Notes: generated by a model from the letters alone, not told the origin. A DNA stretch of 64,000 nt from JAHECQ01 sp047638695 (GCA_047638695.1 JBLINY010000012.1:1-64000); one strand, 5' to 3'. Counted from the stretch's first letter, positions 33,781 to 41,939 are shown. Numbers and translations: made by a program.

Positions 33781-34941
33781 ATGAAAGAACAACTTGACGA
33801 ACTGCTTGGCGGCGCCATCGACCGAGGCGACGTACCGGGCGTGGTTGCTGTCACCTTCGACCGCGACGGACTGACCTACGAGGGAGCATTCGGCGAGAGA
33901 GTGTTGGGCTCGGGCGTTGACATGACGGTCGACACGACCGGAGCAATCTTCTCGATGACCAAGGCGATCACGGGTGCCGCCGCCATGCAGTGCGTGGAGC
34001 GGGGCGAGCTATCGCTGGATACACCTGCCGGCGCCATATGCCCTGATTTGGCAGACGCCCAGGTGCTGGAAGGATTGGCCGACGACGGCACGCCCCAGCT
34101 GCGTCCAGCTTCTACGCCAGTGACGCTTCGGCACCTCCTGACGCATACCTCGGGTTTCGTCTACGACATCTGGGATGCCGACTTCGCCGCCTATCTGCAG
34201 GCCACCGGCAAGCCGAGCGTCCTATCGCTGCAGTTGGATGCGTTGCGGGTCCCGCTGATGTTCGATCCCGGCACCAGGTGGGAGTACGGCACCGGTATCG
34301 ATTGGGCCGGGCAGATGGTCGAAGCCGTTTCAGGCAAGACCCTCGGGCAGTACTTCCAAGCCAACCTGTTCGATCCGCTGGGCATGGCCGATAGTGGCTT
34401 CGCTCCAACCGAGGCGATGCTGTCGCGGGCAGCCGGGATGCACGCTCGTCTGCCCGACGGTGGCCTCGCCCCAATGGACCTTCCGGCACCGGATAACCCC
34501 GAGTTCGAGATGGGCGGCGGCGGCCTGATGTCGACGATGGGCGACTACGCCCGGTTCTGTCGCATGGTGCTGAACGGCGGGGAGCTCGACGGGACCCGGG
34601 TAATGTCTGCCGACACCGTCGATCTGATGTGCACCAATGCCATGGGCGATATCCGAGTGCAGAACCTGGTGTCGACCAATCCGGCGTTCAGCAATGATGC
34701 CGAGTTCTTCCCCGGGCTCGAGAAGTCGTGGGGTCTCACGTTCCAGATCAACGAGGCCGAGGCACCCACCGGCCGCCCGGCTGGTGGCCTCAGCTGGGCC
34801 GGTCTGGCCAACAGCTACTTTTGGATAGACCGCACCAACGGCATCGGCGGCGCCTACCTGACGCAGATCCTCCCGTTCGCCGACCACAAGTCGATCGGCC
34901 TGTTCCAAGACTTCGAAACCGCCGTCTACGCCAACCAATAA
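33781..34941 (+). CDS. Serine hydrolase of the beta-lactamase/EstB class C family
   Basis: A 386-aa penicillin-binding-protein-like esterase. SMTK (in IFSMTKAITG) is the catalytic SxxK, WEYGTGIDW replaces the YxN region, and GGGGLMSTMGDYARF follows. No Sec signal is apparent, so it is likely a cytoplasmic esterase. Relatives such as EstB hydrolyse short esters or lactones. It is divergent from the FAD monooxygenase and followed by the compound palindrome that precedes the AbiEi gene. Confidence 0.87.
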   Translation: MKEQLDELLGGAIDRGDVPGVVAVTFDRDGLTYEGAFGERVLGSGVDMTVDTTGAIFSMTKAITGAAAMQCVERGELSLDTPAGAICPDLADAQVLEGLADDGTPQLRPASTPVTLRHLLTHTSGFVYDIWDADFAAYLQATGKPSVLSLQLDALRVPLMFDPGTRWEYGTGIDWAGQMVEAVSGKTLGQYFQANLFDPLGMADSGFAPTEAMLSRAAGMHARLPDGGLAPMDLPAPDNPEFEMGGGGLMSTMGDYARFCRMVLNGGELDGTRVMSADTVDLMCTNAMGDIRVQNLVSTNPAFSNDAEFFPGLEKSWGLTFQINEAEAPTGRPAGGLSWAGLANSYFWIDRTNGIGGAYLTQILPFADHKSIGLFQDFETAVYANQ

Positions 34942-34948
34942 CCGCCGA

Positions 34949-35025
34949 CTTGGCTGCCTGAACCCCCGCTCCCTCAACTCTGGCTGTCTGAACCCCCGTA
35001 GTTGGGGTTTCAGACAGCCAGAGTT
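34949..35025. repeat. Compound palindromic repeat, left copy
   Basis: A CTTGGCTGCCTGAACCCCCGC element is followed after about 9 bp by a hairpin with 17-bp arms (34976-34992 and 35009-35025) of the form AACTCTGGCTGTCTGAA, then CGTTTT. It can serve as the terminator of the serine hydrolase gene. A related element-plus-hairpin, in the same order and orientation, lies at 36113-36184, 1164 bp away, with one gene between the two. Confidence 0.75.
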
Positions 35026-35123
35026 CGTTTTGCGGCGGCGGGAACAGCCAAGCGGGGGCCGCAGGGGCGGTGCGCGGCCTGGTGTTGGCGGCCGCTGTCA
35101 CACCTGGTTGCAAGACTGGCGCG

Positions 35124-36155
35124 GTGCGGGAAACACCGGATCAGATTGTGACAAGAGTGGCTGGACCTACAGCGGGTGCGTGTCGGCGGACCGATCTGGT
35201 CGAGGCCGGAATGAGTGGCAGCGCGATTGAACGAAGACTGGCGAGCGGTTACCTCGTCGCGATTACGCGGGGGCTCTATGTGGCGCCCGTCCTCGCCAAC
35301 CCTGATACGCCGCTCAACATGGCTGTGCTTGGGGTGCCCCATGCTGTCGTGTCGCGGTTCTCGGCCGCAGCGCTGCACGGTATGTCGCTGACGTACCCCG
35401 ATCAGGTGCATGTAACCGCGCCCAAAGGTGCCGGTCGGTTCCTCGAAGGTGTCGTCGTGCATGAGACCCGCCTGCTGCGGGATGAGGACGTCACCGAGGT
35501 GCGAGGTTTGGCGGTGACTTCTCCCGAGCGGACCCTGGTCGACCTTGCGGCCCACCTCCGCTTGCCCCGTCTGCGGCACCTTGTCGACTCCCACTATGCA
35601 GGACGTACTGCGGGACCCTTTTTGGCTTGCGTGCAGGGGCTGGCCCGTCCTGGCGTTCCCGGCTCTCGCATGCTGCGACAGCTCGCCTCACAGCTGGGGG
35701 AAGGGGATCCGCTCCCGGCTTCGGAGCTCGAACACCGGATCTGGCTTGGTTTGAACGTCAACGGGATCTCCGGCTTTCGACAGCAGCTGGCACCACCTTG
35801 GTACGACGGACGCCGCGGCATTGTCGACTTTGGCGCCCCCGACATCCGCATGATTATCGAGGGCGATGGACGGAGGTTCCATGACAGCCAGCAGGCAATG
35901 GCCGACGATCATCGCCGTGATCGTCTAGCAGCTCGTCACGGTTGGCTTGTCCTACGAGTGACGTGGCACGAGATCGTGCATCGGCCGGGGGCGACCTTCA
36001 GCGACCTGGCCGAAATCGTCTCGGCCCGCCGCACCGCCTCGAGCAGAGCGTCGGGCGCCGCAGCGACCAGCAGAGGTTCGGGTGCCGCCGTCATGACCGA
36101 ATTGCCCTCCCGCTTGGCTGCCCGAACCACCGCCTCCGACGGTTTGGCTGCCTGA
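35124..36155 (+). CDS. AbiEi-type antitoxin domain protein with C-terminal DUF559/Vsr-like nuclease fold
   Basis: About 343 aa. Residues 20-60 form an AbiEi winged-helix (RRTDLVEAGMSGSAIERRL...RGLYV). The middle part matches AbiEi (SRFSAAALHGM, VVVHETRLL, TSPERTLVDLA). The C-terminal domain (IVDFGAPDIRMIIEGDGRR, then WLVLRVTWHEI) resembles DUF559/Vsr-like PD-(D/E)xK nucleases. GTG 35124 is the likely start, and an earlier GTG at 35070 is possible. The final 40 residues are low-complexity and run into the right-hand palindrome, which supplies the stop. No separate AbiEii toxin gene follows. The type is common in actinobacteria as an orphan gene, and its function is not established. Confidence 0.8.
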   Translation: MRETPDQIVTRVAGPTAGACRRTDLVEAGMSGSAIERRLASGYLVAITRGLYVAPVLANPDTPLNMAVLGVPHAVVSRFSAAALHGMSLTYPDQVHVTAPKGAGRFLEGVVVHETRLLRDEDVTEVRGLAVTSPERTLVDLAAHLRLPRLRHLVDSHYAGRTAGPFLACVQGLARPGVPGSRMLRQLASQLGEGDPLPASELEHRIWLGLNVNGISGFRQQLAPPWYDGRRGIVDFGAPDIRMIIEGDGRRFHDSQQAMADDHRRDRLAARHGWLVLRVTWHEIVHRPGATFSDLAEIVSARRTASSRASGAAATSRGSGAAVMTELPSRLAARTTASDGLAA

Positions 36156-36184
36156 ACCACCGCAAGCGGTGGTTCAGGCAGCCA
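36113..36184. repeat. Compound palindromic repeat, right copy
   Basis: CTTGGCTGCCCGAACCACCGC (36113-36133) is followed by a 40-bp palindrome at 36145-36184 with 19-bp perfect arms (TGGCTGCCTGAACCACCGC) around AA. It is the counterpart of 34949-35025 and contains the TGA of the AbiEi gene. It lies between convergent genes and could terminate both the AbiEi gene and the P450 gene. Confidence 0.8.
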
Positions 36185-36212
36185 GTCTGCGGTTTGCGGG
36201 GGTTGGAGCAGC

Positions 36213-36264
36213 CAAGAGGTGGGTTCAAGAGGTGGGTTCAAGAGGTGGGTTCAAGAGGTGGGTT
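36213..36264 (-). repeat. 13-bp tandem repeat (4 perfect copies) across the P450 stop codon
   Basis: Four identical units, AACCCACCTCTTG in P450 orientation. The first (36252-36264) encodes the final residues, and its TG plus the next base form the P450 stop at 36251-36253. The other three lie downstream of the stop. The period equals that of the arrays at 11908 and 12809, although the sequences differ. Confidence 0.92.
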
Positions 36265-37567
36265 GTGCGGCGTCGGCTGGGTCCCACTCGACGATGAATT
36301 GCTCGGGGCCTCGGAAGGTGATGTTGGGAGACGACCAAATCTCTTGCTCGGTCATCCGCAGCGACGGCATCCGCTCGACCAGCGCCTCGAGCACCAGGAC
36401 CGCCTCGAATTTCGCCAGGTTGGCGCCGAGGCAATAGTGCATGCCCTTACCGAAGGAGATGTGCTGCGCCGCGTTTGATCGGTGGATATCGAACTCGTTG
36501 GGCTTCTCGAAAATGTCGGGCTGGCGGTTCGCTGAGGCGAAGTTCATGAAGATCTGGGTGCCGGCGGGAATGTCGATGTTGCGCAACGTGGTGGCGCGGG
36601 TGGTGAGCCGACGCCAGCTGATCTGGCTCGACTCGTAGCGCAGGACTTCCTCGACCGCGTTCGGAATGAGTGAGGGATCAGCAACAAGCTGGTCCCACTG
36701 ATCGCTCCGGGGGAGTAGGCAGAGCAGGGTGTTGCAGATGAGGCTGGTGACAGCCTCGTGACCGGCGAAGGAGAGGCCATAGATAATGGACTCGACCTCT
36801 CGGTACGTCAGCTCGTTCTCGTCGGCGTCGTGTGCGGCCAAAAGCTCGGACGTGAAATCGTCGCCGCGGTTGTCTCGCTTCGACGCCGTGAAGTCGCGAC
36901 AGTAACGCCAGTACGCCACCATCTTCTCGGCGATGGCCGCTTGCTCCGTTGGTGTTGGCTTGCCCCAGGAGAAGGCCTTGCGCTCGCCGCACCAGTTCTT
37001 GAGGTCTTCGTCGTCGGCTTCGGGAAATCCGATGAACCGAAAAACCGTTTCGCCCGGAAGCGGAAAGGCGAAGGCTTCGATGAACTCGAGCGGCCCACCG
37101 GACTCGCCACCGGCGAGGAACATGTCATCGATCAACTCGTGGCTGCGCCGGCGGACATAGGGCTCGAGCGTCTTGAGGCGCCTTCTGGAGAATCCCAGGC
37201 GCGTGTGCTTGCGAATGCGGCCGTGGTCGGGAGCTTGCCTGTTCGACATCACCTTCTGCGGATCGAAATCGGGGACGCCGATGACCGCCTGAGCCTCGGG
37301 CGCAACCGGGAAGACGGGATCTTGCACGTTCTCCGACGAGTACGTGTCTGAGTCGTTGAAGACTTCGAGGATGTCGTCCATTTCGGTGATGACGACGTAG
37401 CCCAGCTCCTGGGCGTAGAAGATGGGGCTGTCTTCTCGCAGCTTGGTTGCGATCGGGTACGGGTCGGCCAGGTAGTCGTCGTTCAACGGACTCCACGTCT
37501 GATGAACCGGACAACCGGCAGGTGCCGGTGGCGCGTCGCCTCGAAGCTGGTGGTACTCGTCGGCCAT
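36251..37567 (-). CDS. Cytochrome P450
   Basis: A 438-aa soluble P450. The I-helix reads GLSFAGHEAVTS, the K-helix ExxR lies in VEEVLRYES, and the heme loop is FGKGMHYCLGANLAK with Cys379 as thiolate ligand. It hydroxylates a hydrophobic substrate using ferredoxin and reductase partners, none of which is adjacent. The start ATG 37567 is divergent from the SRPBCC-RidA-ThDP operon, with only 62 bp between them, so shared control is possible. Its 3' end carries a 13-bp tandem array. Confidence 0.92.
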   Translation of the reverse strand: MADEYHQLRGDAPPAPAGCPVHQTWSPLNDDYLADPYPIATKLREDSPIFYAQELGYVVITEMDDILEVFNDSDTYSSENVQDPVFPVAPEAQAVIGVPDFDPQKVMSNRQAPDHGRIRKHTRLGFSRRRLKTLEPYVRRRSHELIDDMFLAGGESGGPLEFIEAFAFPLPGETVFRFIGFPEADDEDLKNWCGERKAFSWGKPTPTEQAAIAEKMVAYWRYCRDFTASKRDNRGDDFTSELLAAHDADENELTYREVESIIYGLSFAGHEAVTSLICNTLLCLLPRSDQWDQLVADPSLIPNAVEEVLRYESSQISWRRLTTRATTLRNIDIPAGTQIFMNFASANRQPDIFEKPNEFDIHRSNAAQHISFGKGMHYCLGANLAKFEAVLVLEALVERMPSLRMTEQEIWSSPNITFRGPEQFIVEWDPADAAQPTS

Positions 37568-37629
37568 GGAGAGTGAGGGTAGGTCAGCCTGGAGCTGACG
37601 GCCCGCCCTGTCGGCTGTAGGTTCAGGCG

Positions 37630-38103
37630 GTGCAGATTCCAGAGAATGCCCAAGCGTCCTTTGAGGCGTCGATCGAAATCGCAGCTAGCCCTGCCGAGAT
37701 CTACGCCATGGTCTCCGACATCACTCGGATGGGTGAGTGGAGCCCGGAGAACGTCGGCGGCGTATGGCTCGACGGCGGCACCGGGCAGGTCGGCGACCGT
37801 TTTGAGGGAAACAACCGTTCCGGCGATCGTGAGTGGAGCCGAGAATGTGAGGTGGCGAGGGCCGATCCCGGAGCCGATTTCACGTTCGTGGTGGGCAGCG
37901 TCGAAGCCAATTGCACGTGGTGGAGCTACGAGATGGAGTCCGTGGGCGACGGCGCTCGGCTGACCGAGCGATGGTGGTATGTGAACAAGACGCCCGGCCT
38001 CGCCGCAGCGACCCCCGAGCAGTTACAAAGCCGTATCGACATGACCCAGGGCATGCTGGACGCCACCGTCGCCGGCCTCAAGAACGTGGCGGAGAAAGCG
38101 TGA
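37630..38103 (+). CDS. SRPBCC-family protein (polyketide cyclase/START-like)
   Basis: A 157-aa helix-grip protein opening with ASIEIAASPAEIYAMVSDITRMGEWSP, the usual SRPBCC start, followed by beta strands and a long C-terminal helix. It probably binds a hydrophobic metabolite. It starts at GTG 37630 and overlaps the RidA-like gene by GTGA, heading a tightly packed four-gene operon. Confidence 0.85.
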   Translation: MQIPENAQASFEASIEIAASPAEIYAMVSDITRMGEWSPENVGGVWLDGGTGQVGDRFEGNNRSGDREWSRECEVARADPGADFTFVVGSVEANCTWWSYEMESVGDGARLTERWWYVNKTPGLAAATPEQLQSRIDMTQGMLDATVAGLKNVAEKA

Positions 38104-38567
38104 GTCACGAAGCACGCATGAAGGCAGCCGGAATCGTGCTCCCCGAGGGCTATCCGCCAGCCGGGCTCTACGTCAGCGCTGTCCTGGTCGACAACCTTTT
38201 GCACGTTGGTGGCCATGGCCCCGTCGGGCCGGACGGTCGAGTCATGGGCAAGGTTGGCAGCGACATCGACCTTGCTGGCGCCCAGGAGGCTGCACGACTG
38301 ACCGGTTTGCAGATCTTGCGGTCGGTTCGGGCCGAACTTGGCAGCCTCGATCGCGTCATTCGCGTTGTGAAGCTCTTCGGCATGGTCAACTGCGCCCCCG
38401 GCTTCAACCAGACGCCTGAGGTAATCAACGGCTGTTCGCAACTGATGCACGACGTCTTCGGTGAGGCCGGGGTTCACACCCGGTCGGCCGTCGGCATGGC
38501 CGAACTTCCATTCAATATTCCAGTAGAGATCGAGGGTATTTTCCACGTGGGTGAAGGCAATGAGTAA
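38100..38567 (+). CDS. RidA/YjgF/UK114-family protein
   Basis: A 155-aa RidA-superfamily protein (LLHVGGHGPVGPDGRV, then AARLTGLQILRSVRAELGSLDRV, then AVGMAELPFNIPVEIEGIF). In place of the imine-binding Arg of canonical RidA it has AELPFNIPVEIE, like the Atu1372-type subgroup, so classical enamine deaminase activity is doubtful. GTG 38100 overlaps the SRPBCC stop. The stop overlaps the first residues of the ThDP alpha gene, implying coupled translation. Confidence 0.86.
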   Translation: MSHEARMKAAGIVLPEGYPPAGLYVSAVLVDNLLHVGGHGPVGPDGRVMGKVGSDIDLAGAQEAARLTGLQILRSVRAELGSLDRVIRVVKLFGMVNCAPGFNQTPEVINGCSQLMHDVFGEAGVHTRSAVGMAELPFNIPVEIEGIFHVGEGNE

Positions 38568-39108
38568 CAACAGCTCGTCGACGTGGGCGGGGCCCACACA
38601 TCAGGCCCTGATTGATGCTGGCATCAGCATCGTTGGCTACGTACCCGATGGGGGTTTGACCGATCTGATCGTGGCGCTCGACGCCGACGATCGGATGAAG
38701 ACCGTGCGGCTGACCACCGAAGAGGAAGGCGTCGCCCTGGTCGCTGGCGCCTGGCTGGGTGGAGCCCGGGCAGCCTTGTTGATGCAGAGCAGTGGCGTCG
38801 GCAACTGCACCAACATGCTCAGCCTCCTCGAGACCTGCGCCGTGCCTGCCCTTCTACTCGTCACGATGCGCGGCCAAGACGGCGAATCGAATCCATGGCA
38901 ATTGCCGATGGGTCAAGCCGCTGGACAGACCATGGAGCTGATGGGGGTCGACGTTCGTTCGGTCGGTTCGGCCGACGCTGTGGCCGCCGAAGTCACCCGG
39001 GCCTGTCACGATGCCTTCGAAGCCGATGGCGGAGCGACTGCTGTGATGGTCGAACAAAAGGTGATCGGTGTGAAGTCATTCTCCGGTGACAACGAAGGAG
39101 AAGGCTGA
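38560..39108 (+). CDS. ThDP-dependent decarboxylase, alpha (PYR-domain) subunit, ComD-like
   Basis: About 182 aa, a stand-alone PYR domain of a ThDP enzyme: GYVPDGGLTDLIVAL, catalytic-Glu region TTEEEGVALVAGAWLGGARAALLMQSSG and GNCTNMLSLL. The size matches the alpha subunit of sulfopyruvate decarboxylase (ComD) or phosphonopyruvate decarboxylase-type split enzymes. The start is ATG 38560 or GTG 38551. The TGATG overlap at 39106-39110 couples it to the beta subunit. The true 2-oxoacid substrate is unknown. Confidence 0.87.
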   Translation: MSNNSSSTWAGPTHQALIDAGISIVGYVPDGGLTDLIVALDADDRMKTVRLTTEEEGVALVAGAWLGGARAALLMQSSGVGNCTNMLSLLETCAVPALLLVTMRGQDGESNPWQLPMGQAAGQTMELMGVDVRSVGSADAVAAEVTRACHDAFEADGGATAVMVEQKVIGVKSFSGDNEGEG

Positions 39109-39686
39109 TGCTTGATCGACGAAAAGTCACTGCTGCGTTGTTGGCTGATCGGGGTGACCTGCTCGTGATCGCCGGCTTGGGTGCTCCTAACTGGGATGTC
39201 ACTGCTGTTGGTGACAACGACCTGAACTTCCCGCTGTGGGGAGCCATGGGTGGCGCCGCCATGACCGGCCTTGGGGTGGCTCTGGCCCAACCCGACCGTC
39301 GGGTTCTGGTGATCACCGGTGACGGCGAGGCCCTGATGGGGCTGACGGCGCTGTCGACGATCGGCGCCAACGCCCCTGGCAACCTCGCTATTGCCGTGCT
39401 TGACAACGAGCGCTACGGCGAGACCGGCATGCAGGTCACCAATACCTCCACCGTCGACTCACCGGGTACTGACTTGGCTGCCGTTGCGCTGGCCTGCGGC
39501 TTTGTCGCCGCAGTCACCGCGAGCGCCGATGCCGACATGGGCGGCGCGGTGGAACTCATGCGCTCGACCCCCGGTCCGACGATGGCTGTCTTCAAGATCA
39601 GTGCCGATGTGCCGCCTCAGGTGGTGCCGTCGCGCGACGGGCCCTACCTGGTTCAGCGCTTCCGCTCCGCCCTCGGCATTTCCTAA
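39108..39686 (+). CDS. ThDP-dependent decarboxylase, beta (PP-domain) subunit, ComE-like
   Basis: A 192-aa PP domain: LWGAMGGAAMTGLGVALAQP, then the ThDP/Mg motif GDGEALMGLTAL and the following LDNERYGETG. It pairs with the PYR subunit encoded immediately upstream to form a split 2-oxoacid decarboxylase, as in ComDE. Combined with SRPBCC and RidA-like genes, the operon suggests decarboxylation of a reactive 2-oxo or imino acid. A 41-bp palindromic terminator follows. Confidence 0.87.
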   Translation: MLDRRKVTAALLADRGDLLVIAGLGAPNWDVTAVGDNDLNFPLWGAMGGAAMTGLGVALAQPDRRVLVITGDGEALMGLTALSTIGANAPGNLAIAVLDNERYGETGMQVTNTSTVDSPGTDLAAVALACGFVAAVTASADADMGGAVELMRSTPGPTMAVFKISADVPPQVVPSRDGPYLVQRFRSALGIS

Positions 39687-39721
39687 GAACTGTTTCCTAG
39701 ACCTGAACGAACATCCGAAAA

Positions 39722-39762
39722 TTGTCCTTCTGAAGCACCGTCAGGGTGCTTCAGAAGGACAA
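39722..39762. terminator. 41-bp palindrome between convergent genes, copy 2
   Basis: This has the same 18-bp stem as 15607-15647 (TTGTCCTTCTGAAGCACC and its complement), with loop GTCAG. It lies 35 bp after the ThDP beta stop and 15 bp before the end of the convergent nitroreductase gene, consistent with a bidirectional terminator. Confidence 0.8.
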
Positions 39763-39777
39763 GAAGCTCGGGTGGGG

Positions 39778-40422
39778 TTAGCGGATGGGGTTTTTGTAGG
39801 TGTCGAGGTAGGTGATCTCTTCGACGGGGGCTCGAGTGGCTGCCTTGAAGTCGGTACCGAGGGTGTAGGCCACGGGCAGGAGGCCGGCCTGGCTCATGTG
39901 GTCCGGAATGCCCAGGAGCTCGGCTGCCTCAGCCTCTGCTCCGAGGTGCAGGGTGGTGTAGCAGCTGCCGAGGCCGCGGCTCCGCAGCGCCAGCTGGAAG
40001 CTCCACATGGCCGGAATGATCGAGCCGAGAAGGCCGGCGGCCGAGTTGGTTGTGTCGTCGTCGAGACGGCCGATGATAAGCGGGATGACCATGACAGGGA
40101 CCTCGCCCAGCTTCTCGGCCAGGAAGTTGGCTGAGTCCATCACCCGGCCGGTCTGGGTTCCGGCATCGGCTGCCTTGGCTGCGTCAGCCAGGTAGGCGCC
40201 ACCGATCTTCCGGTAGATCTCGGCCAACGCTTCCTTCTTCTCGGCGTCGCGGACAACCATCCAGCGCCAACCTTGACGGTTTGATCCGGTTGGGGCCTGG
40301 ATCGCAAGCTGCAGACACTCGAGCAGCACGTCGTCCGGTACCTCGCGGTCGAAGTCGAGACGCTTCCGGACGGCCCGTGTGGTCGAGAGAAGTGCGTCGG
40401 TCTGTGCAAGGTCGAATTCCAT
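39778..40422 (-). CDS. Nitroreductase-family FMN oxidoreductase
   Basis: A 214-aa nitroreductase. TTRAVRKRLDFDREVP places the FMN-binding Arg residues, IQAPTGSNRQGWRWMVV is the family motif, and LRSRGLGSCYTT lies in the second half. It reduces nitro groups or related acceptors with NAD(P)H. It resembles the nitroreductase half of the fusion at 50765. The start ATG 40422 is divergent from a truncated quinone-reductase-like gene at 40449. Confidence 0.88.
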   Translation of the reverse strand: MEFDLAQTDALLSTTRAVRKRLDFDREVPDDVLLECLQLAIQAPTGSNRQGWRWMVVRDAEKKEALAEIYRKIGGAYLADAAKAADAGTQTGRVMDSANFLAEKLGEVPVMVIPLIIGRLDDDTTNSAAGLLGSIIPAMWSFQLALRSRGLGSCYTTLHLGAEAEAAELLGIPDHMSQAGLLPVAYTLGTDFKAATRAPVEEITYLDTYKNPIR

Positions 40423-40448
40423 GGGCCGGATTCTGCCATGCTCAGGTC

Positions 40449-41298
40449 ATGAATGGCACCGGGGTTGGTCGCGTCGTCGCGTCTCGCCATGCGGACTTCA
40501 ACGAGGGTGATGTCGTTCGGGGCATGACCAATTGGCAGAATTATGTGGTGATGGCAGCCCCAGAACTCCAAAGAGTCGATGGGTCGGGCGACCCGGCGCT
40601 GCACCTCGGAGTGCTTGGAACCAACGGACTCACCACCTATTTTGGCCTGACCGACGTTGGTGATCCGCAGCCGGGGCAGACCGTTGTGGTGTCGGCCGCT
40701 GCCGGCTCGGTTGGTCACATCGTGGGTCAGATCGCCAAGGTGAAAGGTGCACGCGTCGTTGGTATCGCTGGCTCGGACAAGAAGTGTCGGGTGCTTGTTG
40801 ACGAGCTTGGCTTCGATGCCGCGATCAGTCGCAAGGCAGATGATTTTCGCGATCAGTTCAAAGCTGCGACTCCCGACCGCATCGACGTCTACTTTGACAA
40901 CACCGGTGGTGAAATCCTGGGCAGCGCCCTTTTCCGGATGAACACCCACGGTCGCATTGTTTGCTGCGGTGTCGTGAGCCAATACGACACATCATCGCCG
41001 GGGCCGGGGCCGGGGCCGGGACCACGGGGGATTCCCGGGTTGCTTGTCAACAACCGAGTTCGCATGCAGGGTTTTCTCATCTTTGACTACGCCGACCCGC
41101 TTCGAGGCGGCGCGAGCTGAAATGAGTGACTGGATCGACGGCGGCCAGCTTGTTCCTCGGGTGTCGGAATTCGATGGTCTGGCGTCGGCCAGGCGGGCCT
41201 TCGTCGAGCTGCTCGCCGGCGGCACAGTCGGAACCACCATTGTTCGTGTATCGAAAGAGCCGAAAGAAAATCTGAGGAGAAGTGCAAGATCTCGATGA
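40449..41298 (+). pseudogene. Truncated and frameshifted zinc-less MDR (quinone oxidoreductase/LTB4DH-like)
   Basis: The fragment begins at GTGVGRVVASRHADFNEGDVV, roughly 70 residues into a normal zinc-less MDR, and includes the NADP motif AAAGSVGHIVGQIAK. The frame breaks at 41096-41098 (CCC run), where one extra base fits. The following frame resumes as RFEAARAEMSDWIDGGQLV and ends at 41298. A GGGGCC simple repeat (40997-41019) adds a Gly-Pro stretch before the break. The N-terminal loss and the frameshift indicate a pseudogene. Upstream sequence belongs to the nitroreductase promoter, so the truncation is genuine. Confidence 0.82.
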
Positions 41299-41345
41299 TG
41301 TCCGCGTTGTGAGGTGCAAAACCCAACACATCAAGGCGGATCATC

Positions 41346-41939
41346 ATGAACACGAACACTTTCCTCAAGAACCCCCTCGCCAAGAACGCTCTCGCCAAGA
41401 AGGCTGGCCTCACCCGTGCGGCGGCGGCCGCTCTCGGACTCGGACTCTCTCTCGGCCTTCTCGCCGGGCCGGCAGCTGCAGCCGATCGAGATGTGGCGAC
41501 AGAACGGACTGATGAAGTTCATCCGCTCAGCGGACGGGCCGACGACACCCGCAGACTGGAAGTGCTACATCTGAACTGTTTCGTCGCTGACGGCGATGAC
41601 GCCATCCGAGCACACATCGGGTGCGAGTGGCGCTCGGCCACGAACGACCGCGCCGCCGGCTACCAACTGTGGCGGATCCTCGACCGTGGTGAACGCGAGC
41701 TCGTCGGTCGGGTCGGCCTCGATGTCACGAGCCTCCGTGACATCGTGCCGGCTGGCACCAAAGCCGTTCGTTATGCCGTCGTGGCCGTGAGTGAGAAAGG
41801 GAACGTGGTTGGCCAGTCGCGTGTGCAGAAGATCGTGCTGCGCATCGACGACAATGAACAGGACGTCCGGCCGACGGAGGTCGACGTTCAGCCGGTCCGA
41901 GCAGCGGCAAAGGCTGCTTGGCCGCTCGACGTTCGCTGA
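41346..41939 (+). CDS. Secreted protein with fibronectin-III-like fold, linked to an ECF sigma factor
   Basis: A 197-aa protein with a long N-terminal region and a hydrophobic segment (AAALGLGLSLGLLAG) followed by AAAADR, typical of a Sec signal peptide. The mature part has two Cys and an FN3-like strand pattern (RRLEVLHLNCFVA...GYQLWRIL...VRYAVVAVSEKGNVVG). It is exported. The sigma factor and a membrane protein follow, and that membrane protein has a similar C-terminal strand pattern, so the three may form one signalling unit. I do not recognise a named family. Confidence 0.75.
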   Translation: MNTNTFLKNPLAKNALAKKAGLTRAAAAALGLGLSLGLLAGPAAAADRDVATERTDEVHPLSGRADDTRRLEVLHLNCFVADGDDAIRAHIGCEWRSATNDRAAGYQLWRILDRGERELVGRVGLDVTSLRDIVPAGTKAVRYAVVAVSEKGNVVGQSRVQKIVLRIDDNEQDVRPTEVDVQPVRAAAKAAWPLDVR

